Assembly: GCA_023627715.1 (NCBI GenBank)
Contig: JAMAHW010000013.1
Span: 186,001 to 250,000, forward strand
DNA: 64,000 nucleotides
Direction: 5' to 3'
Source of the DNA: Periconia sp. R9002
Taxonomy: Eukaryota; Ascomycota; Dothideomycetes; Pleosporales; Periconiaceae
The notes under the pieces are model-generated. The model worked only from the letters and a program-made list of their open reading frames with translations, was not told the DNA's origin and did no database searches. Below, one piece after another: positions 32,555 through 46,693 of this stretch. The translations under genes and the position numbers were made by a program. The stretch's first letter is position 1. Every line of letters begins with the position of its first letter.

Positions 32555-33960
32555 TCACGAAACATCCATTTCGTCTCCCTCAGCGCCCGCTCCCGTATCC
32601 CCACCACCATGCTCATCATCAACATCCATCCGCATCCCCTTCGTTCTCTCCTCTACACCACCACCACGCTTACCCCCAAGCGCTTCCACGATCCCCTCCA
32701 ACCCCCTGACCTCTTCACCCCGCAACCTCGCGCCCTCCACAACGCCCTCGACTCCATCCTTGGTATCGACCCCGCGCCGCTCCAAAGCCCGCTTACTCTG
32801 ACTCTCTACGTACGCGCGGCGCTCCTTGGCCCATTCTTCCTTCTCACTCGTGCTGTGCGAGGGCAGTGCCGTCGCGGGGAGATGGGGACGTAGTGACGCG
32901 AGGAGTTGGCGGAGGTAGGGGAGTTGCGAGGCTGTGAAGTTGGTGTGTGTTGAGAGGGGGGTGAGCGATTCTGGTGCCGTGGCTGTGTCTGCGGTGGTGG
33001 ATGTTGTGGGGAGGGGGGTTGGGAGAGGCTTTATGCCTAGATCTTTGGAGGGTTGCGAGTGCGTGAGGAATGCGAAAGTTGGTGTTGTTTGTGATTCTGC
33101 AGTACCGCGGTTTTGTGACGAGGGTTTTGTGGGGGATGTGGAGGGTCGGGGCTCGGGTTTGGGGACTGTGGTGGAGGGTTGGAGGAGGGCTCGGAGACGG
33201 GCGATTTGCGCTTCGTTGCGCTTCTGTTCGGCGACGAGGGCGGCATTGAGTTTTTTGGTTTCGACGAGTTTGCGGCGTAGGGAGTAGAGAACTTCGGGGG
33301 TGAGGTTGTTGTCTTTTGAGGGGATGCGGAGGTTCTGTGAGACTGTTGTATCAGTGATCTGTTTGGAAACACCGCCTCTTAGACATGATGCCTTTATGAT
33401 ATCTCATATTCTACTTCCCGCAGCGGTGTATACTCACTTCATATCCTCCCAACCTCACCCAATCAGCCATTCCTTCATCTTTGGGCAGGCACAGCACATT
33501 TCTTAGACACCAGATCTCCAAGCGATCGAAATTCCGATCCACCGCATTCTCCATAAGCGTCTCCAGCTTCAGTGTACCCTCCTCAATCTCCAGCTTCGCC
33601 TCAGGGTATATGTTGTTACCATCTTCGTCAACGGCAGGTACGGTCGGCGGCGAGCGCGAGGCGTATAGTGAATCGAAGCCAAGGAGTGAGGGGTCGGCGG
33701 ATAGAAGGCCGGTTTCGAAGGTATCAGTGCATCTATACAGTACTTCGTTTACGGCGTTGATTATATCGTCAAGTAGCGACTGTACAGAAGTCAGGACAGA
33801 GTTTGTAGGGAAGGGGGCATGAAGATATGTGCGTTGGCGCATTCGTGCATGCAAGTGGGGTGGACCGTTGTCTGGGGTTGAAGAAGGTGCAACGTACGAT
33901 TGGAGGCCATGAGAAATGTTCTGTAAGGAGCAGATTTTCTTGCTGCTTTGAATTTGCCAT
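32555..33960 (-). CDS. MTW1: Kinetochore protein MTW1/MIS12 (MIND complex)
   Basis: Three exons (33960-33898, 33779-33438, 33334-32555) encode 394 residues. The joined N-terminus reads NLLLTEHFSWPPISLLDDII, then NAVNEVLYRCTDTFETGLL and SLLGFDSL, the Mis12 domain signature. It continues through EEGTLKLETLMENAVDRNFDRLEIWCLRNV and a central coiled coil (LRRKLVETKKLNAALVAEQK). The C-terminal third is a Pro/Ser/Thr-rich linker, then a basic/acidic tail that ends in a Gly/Glu/Asp-rich segment. Mtw1 joins Nnf1, Nsl1 and Dsn1 in the MIND complex that links centromeric chromatin to the Ndc80 microtubule-binding complex. I chose the ATG at 33960 because MANSKQQENLLLTEHF is the conserved start, although the frame is open further upstream. 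Confidence 0.88.
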
Positions 33961-35206
33961 CTTCGTCAATCTTCTGGGATTGTTGTGTTCCGTCTTCTCG
34001 CGCAATTGGCGACACTTTTGGTACGGACCGTCTCTCTTCAAGAGGCCTCACAGCAATAGTCGAATAGGACGGGCCTGGTGTGGAATATTTATGTCGCTCT
34101 TCGTTGTAACCCCGTCCAATTTAAATCACTAAGCGCATGGTTGAATGTTCAGTCGTGGTAACAATATATGTCTTGTCCGGCTTCACTTGAACGCGCCCTC
34201 AAGCTACCCAGTGTTTACCGCGATGCATGTTTACAGGAACCTGGAGCTGCTGCCCTCCGATTGGCCCTTCAGACTCTTGGCAAGAACATCATCCTAGTCT
34301 CGCCACGCTTTCCGCATATGCAAGTTTGATGTCCTTGTTGGTAAACGAATTGGTGAACCCCGCCTGGTAATGTCATTCCGTTCAGCCAATATTAAATGTT
34401 CTCGTCGGCTGATCCCTTCAAATGCGGCGGGTCTTTCATACCTGATGAATGAAGCTTCAACAGCAGACGCAAAACGTTTCATAGGCGACAACTCAAGCAA
34501 GTGTCGTAGGTGATTGGAAAAGCAGTGTAGTTCAAGAATTATGATAGTTTGCTTGGGATGCGTCAAAAGCCGCCCCAGTTTCGCGCCGTAGTATACAGTA
34601 TATAGGTACCTATATGTTGATCCTCTGATTTCTTGCCAACATTTTCTAGATGATCCGAGATGCCAGTAATCCTACTAGGCCTCCATCACTTCCCAATATG
34701 TCTATGCGATGTACACTCGGATTCTGCGTGGCCTACTCTGCCCGCACTCATCCTGGGCCATGACGGCGAAGAGAGATTCAACTTTTCATGGTCTCACGCA
34801 GCAGAGCTACTGAACATGCGGTTGATGCAGACGCAAATGCATGCATGTACTCAGATACTAAAAAGACGGGCCCTTCGAATCACACAAAGCGTTCGTTCCC
34901 TACCAATAGGATAAAAGGAGAGAAACCAACAACCACCAGCCAAAGCTGAAAGAAAAATGATAGCCAAGAATGATAACATGGTTTGGGTTGGTTTGAGTTG
35001 TACGCCGTCAATCGAACGCCTGAAAGAAGAAGCTCACGCTTGTGTAGCCTAGTTCCAAAGGATTCCTCCATGCATCATGTCGCCGTTCGTAAATGCAGAA
35101 GATGTAATATAAGCAGAAGACAAGATTCCTTCCGTGCGCCTAACCCAGTGCTGGTGATGATAAAATATGGGCTCTTGTTGGACATGATTTTACTGTCAGA
35201 GCCAGT
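33961..35206. other. Intergenic region, MTW1 promoter to LAMMER-kinase 3' end
   Basis: It holds the MTW1 5' region and the kinase 3' UTR. A 16-bp perfect palindrome lies at 34600-34615. No gene seen. Confidence 0.45.
34600..34615. repeat. 16-bp perfect palindrome
   Basis: ATATAGGTACCTATAT reads the same on both strands, in an AT-rich setting between MTW1 and the LAMMER kinase. Function unknown. Confidence 0.5.
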
Positions 35207-37401
<2,195 letters not shown>

Positions 37402-39256
37402 GTCTCTGTGCGGTCGTCACCGGGGGGGTGCGATGAGTAGATACGAGGGTGCCTGGGTGGAGGTTTGAAACGCTGATGGGGTTGGGCGGCGGTGGGAGGC
37501 AGAGCGAGATGAGGGTGAAGGAGGACGTGGTGGATGGGGGACGCGGTGTAGCGGTAGTGAGTCTAGCGGGCAGGAGATGCAAATTCGGGCGACGGTGGCC
37601 GTCTACCGTCGACTTCTCGAGGCGCAGAGCACACTGGCCGCTATCACAGGCAGCGGACCGAGGGAGGAGGGCTCTTGACAGGCGTCGAGAGGTGGCTAGA
37701 GGACGACCATGGGCAGTGACAGTGACGAGCAGGGTGGAGTGGGGTCACAGACAAGTAGCAGAGAGAGCCCTTTGGGAAGAATGGAGGGTGGAAGCATGCA
37801 TGCCAGAGCAGCGGAGGCTGTCGGTCGTGATGGTTCTGTTCGGCTGGACAAGACAAGACAGGACTGGTGAGAGAAGAGCGGAGAGTGGGCTCGTGCACCA
37901 TCTAGCGAAGCGTCATTGGCAAAAGGGAACACGCGCCATAGCCATAGCCATAGCAACCCGCCCAAAGAAAAGACCAAGACGAACAAGACAAGAGAGGACT
38001 CTGACTGCAAGGCTAGATAACCACACATGCCAAGACCAGGACGACGACGATATGAAGAAGTTCATCAGCCATGACAATCATGCTGGCCTACCTGGAACTC
38101 GTATATACATGTATTGTACATACATTGATACATGTACCTATCTACAATACAATAGATATGGAGTGGGTGTCCTTTTACTCCACCACCACACCATGAGCCC
38201 CATCCCCACCACAAACCTTGGATCTGTACACCTGGTCTTCACAACACACACGGCATTTCCTATTTGAACATGTTCCCTCCTGACTGACTGGCCATCTCAT
38301 CGCCTTTCTTGGTTTTTTCTCCTCTCCATGAGGCAGCGTATCAAGTCCGTCCAATGCAGCATAAATATCGGTAAGTAATGATGGATGGTGGCCTTTCCTT
38401 TGCAATAACTAACCATGAACGTCACCTGCTGCATGGGGCCAGTAGCTAAACCCATTCAATTCAACCGATTGAAAAACATGCCACCCACCCCCATCCCACC
38501 TAATAATCGAATAAGGTACCAGTGTAGTCATCCATCACTGAACCTCTTCGGCCGTCTGCCCGGCCCTGTCTGGCCTTTCTTGTTGTTGTGGCTGCGTGTT
38601 TGCTAGAGAGCAACAGGGCCAGCCAAGCAAAGAAAAAAAAGGGAGGAAAGCAAACGCCCTGCGGCGTGGTACAGCAATCCCCGTGATTCGAAGAATACCT
38701 ACCAATGCTTCTTCCTTTCCCAGACGTCGGGCTGACAATCCGACGAGTCGCGGACGCACGTCTACTATATATTAGCACATTGATCCGTCGTTCCTTCTCA
38801 GCAGCCTGTCTGCACTCTGCACTCTGCTCCGCTCTGCTGCCACTGCACTGCCCTGCCCTGCCTGCGCTTAGAGTCCTTTGCCTTGAAGCAGCCGAACAAG
38901 CCCACCACTCATTTCCATTCGGTCCTAGGGATGCCCGAAACCAGCACTTGACCCGTGCATCTTGCCACAGCCGCAGCGCAAGAGAGAGAGAAAATTGTGT
39001 TTCCCAGGGCGTCGAGTCCCTTTACTCCTAGGCGAACGATTCGACTGCCCTTTTTGCTTTTCCCACGTAATTATTAATTCATACATTGGATGTTGTAAGC
39101 TGGTAAGAAGGCTGCCGTTGCACCGTCGCCCCCCAGCCTTCGCCATTGCAGATGTTGCTGAGCGTGGGCCATCGGCACAGTGCATTCAATGTAAATCAGG
39201 CACGCGCTGTCCAACCGAGGGGGGAGAAAACGTGGATTTGTATAACTTGTAACCGC

Positions 39257-39269
39257 AAAAAAAAAAAAA
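39257..39269 (+). repeat. Poly(A) homopolymer (A13)
   Basis: Uninterrupted A13 following TAACCGC, within the 5.1-kb gap. No retroelement body is seen beside it. Confidence 0.6.
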
Positions 39270-40105
39270 GGCACGGAAAATGGGTGTGGAGTATCTTCGC
39301 CGCAGCGCTTAAATGGAACGAACGTCTTGTCGTGGCTCCCGTTCCAGACTCTCGGCCTGACATTTCGGCAGCTTCGTGTTATCGGTAACACTACTGGATA
39401 TAGATGCCAAAAACATCGACGGTGTCTGACTCCCTAGATACTCATCACATGGGCTTTCCAATTCGTTTCATCAGTGCCATGTTGTACCACGCAAGAAAGA
39501 TAAAAGGCGCTTAGGTCATTCGGTATTGAGCGGTACATGAGCAGAACCCCAACGAGGATATTGCAATTTGCGGCGTGACATTTCTCATCATCATCATATC
39601 TCCAACTTGTGTACCAACGTTAGCAATAACCAACCAGGCCTGCTTTGCTATGATGTGATGCAAGGCCAGCAGCGCACGATGGATTACAGTACTGTCAGAG
39701 CAAGCAGGCAGGGCAAGCAGCAACGCAATCACGCATTCACGCACGCACGCACGCGCGAAGCTGATGTGAGAGTCATTAGTTAATGCCTAACATCATCACA
39801 CGTTTGCACGCACTCCGGCCGTCGCCCTCTCCGTACCCGTGTAAGCAGTAGATTCGCTTAGCTAATAAATCTAGTCTACCTAGGTATCCAGCTCCACCAC
39901 AATCTCATGCACAGTAATCCACTTACCGTATGATGCGACCAACCGACAACGGAAACGAGGAGAGGGGGGAAGAGAAAAAGAGAAGAAAAAGATGAGGTCA
40001 TACTGCACGGCCATCACCTTCCCTCGTTCCTCCTTACCCCTCCTCTCGGGCCCTCCTCACTCATCAATCATCCATCTTCCTCGACACCCACACCCACACG
40101 CGTAC

Positions 40106-40120
40106 GGTACGTACGTACGT
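40106..40120. repeat. (GTAC)n microsatellite
   Basis: GGTACGTACGTACGT, a self-complementary tetranucleotide repeat. Confidence 0.6.
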
Positions 40121-42517
40121 AGCTGCATATGTAAACTTGTTCCTTCGGTCTTCTATCGGCCGATACGATCACCCTGCATGACATGTACGAGTGCAGGTAA
40201 AGTGGTAGGTAAGCAGAGCAGAGCACGAGGATAAGTACATGTATAGATGTAGTGTGATCAGTCCGCTAGTTGTGTAGACTAGCTTTTTTTTCCCCTGGAA
40301 CGAACGAAAGAGAAGAAAATATCCAATCCCTACGGCCGAAAAAGCGAGTCCCCATCGCATACACACACACACCTAAGCATGACTGTGCTTGCCGTGGAGG
40401 CTTGGGCTTGGTGTTGCCAACATCTGGGAAATAAAGTCCGATAATCGCACAAGAGAGAAAAAAAAAAGCGATCTGCTTATGGATCTGACCGCTTCTTTCA
40501 TTGGTCTTTCTTTAGTAAAATCCTGTCATTGTTTTTTTCTTTCTTTTTTTTTTTGATTCCAGTCGTTGGTGTGATTGGTGCCCCTCCACTCGATTTTTGC
40601 CCTGTACATACATATCTCGTGTATGTTTGATGCATGGATGTACTTGTATCGACGTTTCCTTGCATCGTCCTTTCTTTTCGCCACAATGTAGTCATCGAAG
40701 ATTATTCTCGTCACACGTGCATGGGTACCTAGATGGATACACTCAATTTTTAGATCAGCATTGGCCGAAATATTGCACTTCATTTTCTGTCATTGATGGG
40801 ACCTGTTTCCCCGGGTATAAAAAAAAACGTTGACCAAAGTTTGCCTACGCAGACCCAATTGCTTGTTTGATCCATCTCTATACGTACACAAGCAAGCGCA
40901 GTATCTAGGAGAAGAGGAAACTTTTTAGAATAGCAAAAAAAAAGAGAAGAAGAACAACTGAGCAACACACCAGCACACATATTGATATGACTCAGCATTC
41001 CTTCCATGTATGTATGTCGTTCGGGAGGGACCATCCATCAGGCCACATTCCCGCTCCTCTTCCCTCCCTCACTCCCGCGGAGCCCGGAACCAACACTCAG
41101 ATCCGCGCACCGGCGCGCGTTCGGGATGCCGTGTGTACGTTTGCGAGTCATCCGACACAGGGAACCCAGAAAGCCATGGTCGACCCGAGAATCAGGGCGA
41201 GAAAAAAAAAAGATCTGAAGGACGAAACGGACGAGGATGATGATAAGCTAGTGTGAGGTATGTAGTTAACGCCCCCAACCCAGGGAGAAAATGTTTTTTT
41301 TAATGATAGGCTATGGTTGCTTGTTTGCTTCACCGTCTTTTCTATTTTTTTTTTTGCTTTCTCTTGGGTAGTCATTTGATGTTGGATGATGATACGGAGC
41401 CTCATTTGGACATCGTACGATTGATGGCGAACGAGGTAGGGGAGGGAGGAACATACCTAATTGGATGCGAATTACATACCTACTTGAAATAAGGCCTCGA
41501 TTGAACAAATCATTTACCTATTCAATACATTTATTCGTAATTTTTTTTGGACCGTTTATTCAGAATGGATTCTGCCTCAACCAATAAAAACACTGTAAAC
41601 CAAAAAGGAGTGATAGGAAGAGGTGGGCGGCCTTAACTTCTAAAACGGACATCAGTTTGTTTATTTATAGTAATATACACAAACCGCGTGGTCTACCATT
41701 AATGGGTTTTTTCTTTCTTTCTCTTCGCCCGGGACTGGACTCCAAAAAAGTATAATGTATCCATAATACATATACAACTAACCAACTTTCACACTAGTCC
41801 TTACACAGACATGACGTCCAATCTATACATATCAATCGCACCATACATAACTTTGATAGTTTTTATTAGCAGGGAATAACTAAGGGTGAAAAGGGCTTTC
41901 TCTTTTGTGGGCGAGTAAGGTTTAGTTGGTCAAGAGTTGATTGTCTCGAGAGCTGTAGATTTTCCCCGTCTGCTGTTTTTTCCTTAATCAAGTGCGAATT
42001 GGGCAGCAGTTTTTTCGGTTGATGGGATGTACTTGTGTATATATTTGTATTGTTCATCTGGGTAGGTAGATTCGACATTAGGGCAACAGACGCACGGGAA
42101 AAGAGACTTGGCCAGGAAATAAGGAAGGGGAGCGAAAGAGTCTCCAAACAAGAGAACAATTTAGCCAAACAGACTCATCAAACAAGTGAAAGACAGACAA
42201 AAGGAGAAAATACTTGCCCACCCACATCGCAATGATACGCAATTTGCCGCCCAAAAAGCCCAAACAAGCCTCCCATCGCATCCAACTGAAAAAAAAGTAC
42301 TTGCGTACACGCACAATTCAAAAAGCCACCCACACCTCTAATTGTTCTTTTCCGGGCCAACCAAAAATGCTCAAACAGGACACTCCGCTAAACCCACTTT
42401 TAACAGAACAACAAAACACAAATGCCGCCCACCATGTCCCATGCTTTTGAAGCAACCTGCTTTCAATTTGTCACTGTCCCATTGATCACGCTTGTTCTCG
42501 TGACGCGTGAGTCGTGT

Positions 42518-44368
42518 TTACGAGCTTTCCACCTCGAGATTCTTGCGAGTGGTGAAGTACTCCGTGATCACTTCCTTCAACCTGCCGACGATCAAATCAA
42601 CATCTTTCTCGTCAATGTTGTAAGCGGGCGCGATGATGAGATATTGGCCATCTTTGCCATTGGAACCGCCGCAAGGATAGAATTGGATATCGTATTTCTC
42701 GAGCGCTGCACCAGTCAGTATACTGCATCGATCATGCCTGTAAGAAGAAAATGTTTTGTACCGAGCTGAGATATCTCTTCGGAGATGTGATCAGTCACAG
42801 GAAAGGGCTCCTTGCTTGATTTGTTCTTGACGAATTCCAGCTGCGAAGTGTCAGCGAAGCATTCACGGTGTCGTCTCGAGAGAGAGAGCACATACCCCTT
42901 GAAACAAACCCCACCCACGGATATCCCCGACATTGGGAAAGTCCTCAAGCTGGTCCCTGAGCCTCTGCTTCAAAAGTTCGCCCATTTTGGCGACGTTGGC
43001 GAGCAATTTCTCCTCTTCGATGATGCTGAGGACTTCGAGGGCTGCGGCGCATGCTAGCGGGAAATTCTCAAAAGTATATCCGTGATTGAGAATGGCGGAG
43101 CCGTCCCTTATGGTTTCGTATATCCCGGAGCGTTTACTGATGAACATGGCAGCCAAGGGGAAAGACCCTGCTGCCATACCCTTTCCAGCGACCAGTATAT
43201 CAGGCACGACATTCTCGTGTTGCCAGGCAAACATTTTGCCCGTTCTGCCCGTGCCACACATTACTTCGTCAAAAATCAGAAGGATCTTGTATTTGTCACA
43301 GAGATCCCGTAAAGCCTTCAAGTAGCCGCGAACAGGTGGCATGCAACCCAGGGCCTATTCCCATGGTTAGCAACATGGATCCAGTTCTCATGCAGAGTAT
43401 GGGTTAGCGAGACCAATGCTGGCCAACGACTGGCTATGCAGCTGCTAACCGACATGCAGTGTAACCATACACCTGGAACCATCTCCACAACTCTTCTCCA
43501 ACGTCAAGTATAACTCACGTCGAGGAAAATAAGAACTTACAGCTCCAACGACAGGCTCAATGATGACTGCGGCAACTTTTTCTCTTCCGGCTTCCACGAT
43601 TTGAGCCTCCATGTCTTCCATGAGACGAGCCACGTACTGCCTATCACTCTCCCCATCACGCTGGCCACGATAGGAATCGCAAGGCAGTGCGTGCATGGCT
43701 GGCATCATGTTTTGCTCAAACATGTCCCGTCGCAGCTTGTGGCTACCTACAGCCAAAGTACCAAATGAGGTACCATGGTACGACTGGAAGCGACCGATGA
43801 TCACGTTGCGATCTTCCCCCTTTTCCTTCCAATACTGCAAGGCCACCTTTCCGGCGCTTTCACACCCGTCCGTTCCTTTGTTTCGTCAGAAGGAGGGGTC
43901 GTAGCTGAGATGGACTGTATACTTGCCAGAATTATAGAATCTCACACTCGCCATCTCTCCATTCGTGGTGGCAAGAAATCTTTGGGCACAATCTTCGATG
44001 ACTTGGCATGTCATGATGGCCGGATTCAAATATGGCACGAGAAGATATTGATCATCGATAGCACGCCGGACTCTCTCGATCGGACCGGGACCCAAGCAGC
44101 TCACGGCGGCTCCACCGGACGCATCGTAGATTCGCCGTCCATCTGCGGTGAGCATGTAGTGGCCTGATGCTCCAGTGGCCATGAGCGGTTTCTTGTTGAA
44201 GTTTCGTGGGAATACGGCATGGTATGATTCTGTTGAGCCATGAGCAGATGATGGATTGGTAGAGGCAAGAGGCTTTGAAGTCGAAGATAGCAATGCTACA
44301 GGTGTTGGGGAGAGGACTGCCTGGGATGCACGAAGCGCACGAGGCGTACCCGTAGCTCTCGTGGGCAT
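42518..44368 (-). CDS. Class III PLP-dependent aminotransferase, probably mitochondrial
   Basis: Five exons (44368-43927, 43875-43541, 43354-42896, 42840-42762, 42705-42518) encode 500 residues. The N-terminus (MPTRATGTPRALRASQAVL) is Arg/Ser/Ala-rich without acidic residues, like a mitochondrial presequence. The fold shows YDASGGAAVSCLGPG, VRFYNSGTDGCESAGKVALQYW, FQSYHGTSFGTLAVG, VAAVIIEPVVGA, then IFDEVMCGTGRTGKMFAW with Asp288 for the PLP pyridine nitrogen, and PDILVAGKGMAAGSFPLAAM with Lys317 as the PLP Schiff-base lysine. It transfers an amino group between an omega-amino compound and an oxo acid; the exact substrate is undecided. Intron 1 (43876-43926) only works with a GC donor (GCAAGT) and normal AG acceptor: the one available GT donor nearby leads to a stop. 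Confidence 0.88.
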
Positions 44369-44487
44369 GATGGTGAGTGGATAGATGAAGAGCTAAAACA
44401 GATGAAGAGTGAGGGAGGAGTCAATGGGGTAGTATAGGTACGAATAGGGTGAGATGAAGAGGGAGGGCAGAAGCAGGCAGACCGGCT

Positions 44488-44497
44488 TATTTATATA
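44488..44497 (-). promoter_or_regulatory. Putative TATA box of the aminotransferase gene
   Basis: On the minus strand it reads TATATAAATA, 120 bp upstream of the ATG at 44368. It is one of the clearest TATA elements in the window and suggests regulated expression. Confidence 0.5.
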
Positions 44498-45106
44498 CAT
44501 GTCAATCTCACCTTGACCGACCTCGCTTCCACACCGTTTGTTGGAAACGACAGCCCCGCCCCGGCGCTACCTGCACAAGTGAACTAGTTGAGGCAACCTG
44601 TCACGGTATCATTACAGTGGGAGGAGGAGGAGGAGGAACCATGTGAAGAGCTCCTTCTCGGCATGCCGAAGCAGCCTAACCTTGTTAGCGCCCGACGATG
44701 GGAGTCCGGCTGGCAAGGTTGCGTTTGACTCAATGGACAAGAGTCTTCTGGAGTGAAGCTGTTTGTAGCGATCCCAGCCGAGGCGTACACGATCATGTAC
44801 CGAACCTTTTTTTTCTCTCGACAAAAATCCCCGCGCCACATGCTGGGTTTCCTGTTTACCTTTGCCCCATGCAGGTGGGCGTAAGAGTTGCAGTGCGTTA
44901 TGCAGGAACCGAAACGCAGGGATGAAGTTGGGTGTGGCGTCGATTTGGATCAACGTCTGCGAACCGGCATGGTGTTGGTATATATATGTCGGTAGGCATG
45001 TACATGTCGAACGGGGGCGTAGGGAGTTAGTTGGTTGCTTGTTTGGGGAGAGGGATGGAGGCGAGGCTGATGTGACCCCTTACGACTAGTAGTGGTACTA
45101 CTCTAT

Positions 45107-45138
45107 GTAGTAGGTAGGTAGATAAGTAGGTAGGTAGC
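45107..45138. repeat. Interrupted TAGG/GTAG tetranucleotide repeat
   Basis: Repeated GTAGGTAGGTAG units with an interruption (GATAAGTAGG) in the middle. Confidence 0.6.
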
Positions 45139-46693
45139 TACGATTACGACGTCTGCCGTACGAAGGCTTGATGGAAGCCATGGCTGAGCCAAGACGGCAA
45201 AGCAGGTAGGGAACCTTGAAGATGGTCACGAGGATGAACGGTGAAGGGCTGCATGTGTACATAGCTACATGATGTGTGCAGGCCCATGGGTTTGCTGCTT
45301 GACAGGGCATGTGACGAAGCGTGACAAGGCGACGACATCCATTGATGGATACGTGCATGCAGCTTAGCTACCTAACCTACCTGGTCGCTGCACCGCACTG
45401 CATTGCACTGCACTGTGCTCGGGCTGGTTGAACTCAGCTACCGGTACATAGTACATAGTTGAGGCTATACATGTCCCAATGAAGATGCAGGCCTGGGGAG
45501 ATAAGAGGCAGGGGGAGTGCACTACGGCTTCAAGCCATTGTTAGGCCATGGAGGGAGCATAGGATCTAATGGACCAAGTAGTAGCACGGCATGGTCTTGT
45601 CAAGTTCAGGGCAACTGGAGAGGTGATGGTGGAAGGGAAAAGCTGAGCCGCACACGGATGGCCCAAAGGGGAGAGGTGCAGCGAGAGACAACACGAAGGG
45701 GCACATGGGGCGACTGGCAAGGAAAAGAAGGCCGATAGGGATGGCAATCTCTTCGCTCGTCATTGCCCAACGGATGACAATGCCGCCTACCTATCAATTG
45801 CACGGCTTGTGGAAGTAAGACTAACTTTTGGCATCAATGATTGATTCGAGTCGGTCTGCAAGTGCTGTATGTAACATGCTACATCATCATCTTCTTCTTC
45901 ACCACCACCACCATCATCATCCTGTAACTTGTCCTCTCTCTTTTGCTGCTTCGGTTCGGCCCGACCAAAGAGCGGTGCGGCCGGCTTGGACGAGACACCG
46001 GCTCAACCGGTCTCACCTTACCGTACCGTCCGTAGCAGCGAACCGTACCGTGCCCGCCGGTGACCATGTATCCGTCCTATAGCCTAAGGCGACGGTGCGG
46101 TGACATGCTAAAATAACCTGGCCACTACGCTCAGCCCCGAATTCGAGTCCCCGACATCAAGGAACGTGGCGGCCAGCGGCTATTCATTTGGCGCGCGCGG
46201 CATAGGCGAATCACCCCCCCCCCGGCTCCTTTTCTGAACTTCTTCTTCTTCCTCTCCGCTTTTTTATTGTCTTTCTATTGTTCTCTCTGCCTTGGGCCGG
46301 CACCGGCCTCGGCTCACTCTCTCGCACAGTCAGCATCCCTTCCCTGTTGGGTTTGGCGCCATCACATCACTCTCATGGTCAACACACATCACCCCTCACC
46401 CCCTCATCGTTACCTGACTTGCGAAAAAAGTGTCCTGTGAGCACCACTTCCGCAATCGCCATTGTCACCGCAACCACCTCTTGCCACGCCCCGCCGCCCT
46501 TCCTCTCTTCGGCTCTCCCGACGCACTTGTCGACCCCCCCGTGAGTCGCACCACATCTGCCCTTGGCTCACCGCAATTGCTTGCCTGCTGACCGCGCTGC
46601 TAGCCGCCTGCTGTGCTTCTCCCGACCACGCCAGCAACCTTGCCCGCCGCCTCTGTCTGTTCCATTGCCCCTGCCGACCGCCGCCCGCCCGCC

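Larger units (their letters stand above)
37402..42517. other. 5.1-kb region without a supportable gene
   Basis: It lies between the LAMMER-kinase start and the aminotransferase 3' end. It is rich in simple sequence: CTGC/CACTG-like repeats at 38806-38870, an A13 run at 39257-39269, (ACGC)n at about 39738-39757, (GTAC)n at 40106-40120, (AC)6 at 40361-40372 and T-rich tracts at 40531-40554. A 272-codon frame at 37449-38267 lacks a proper ATG and any domain. It may hold a long kinase leader, upstream ORFs or non-coding RNA; sequence alone does not show which. Confidence 0.4.
44369..46693. other. 2.3-kb divergent intergenic region, aminotransferase and SEC65
   Basis: It contains a TATA box for the aminotransferase (44488-44497), TAGG-type repeats at 45107-45138, CACTG-like repeats at about 45393-45417, (CCA/CAT)n at about 45899-45922, a C9 run at about 46214 and a pyrimidine-rich SEC65 leader (about 46230-46690). 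No gene seen. Confidence 0.5.

Noticed and set aside
37449..38267. 272-codon plus-strand frame next to the LAMMER kinase start
   Set aside because: It begins at a GTG, not ATG, has Arg-rich low-complexity content and no domain; likely chance in GC-rich promoter DNA.
39257..39269. Poly(A) run as a possible retroelement tail
   Set aside because: No reverse-transcriptase or target-site duplication nearby; many homopolymers occur in this gap.
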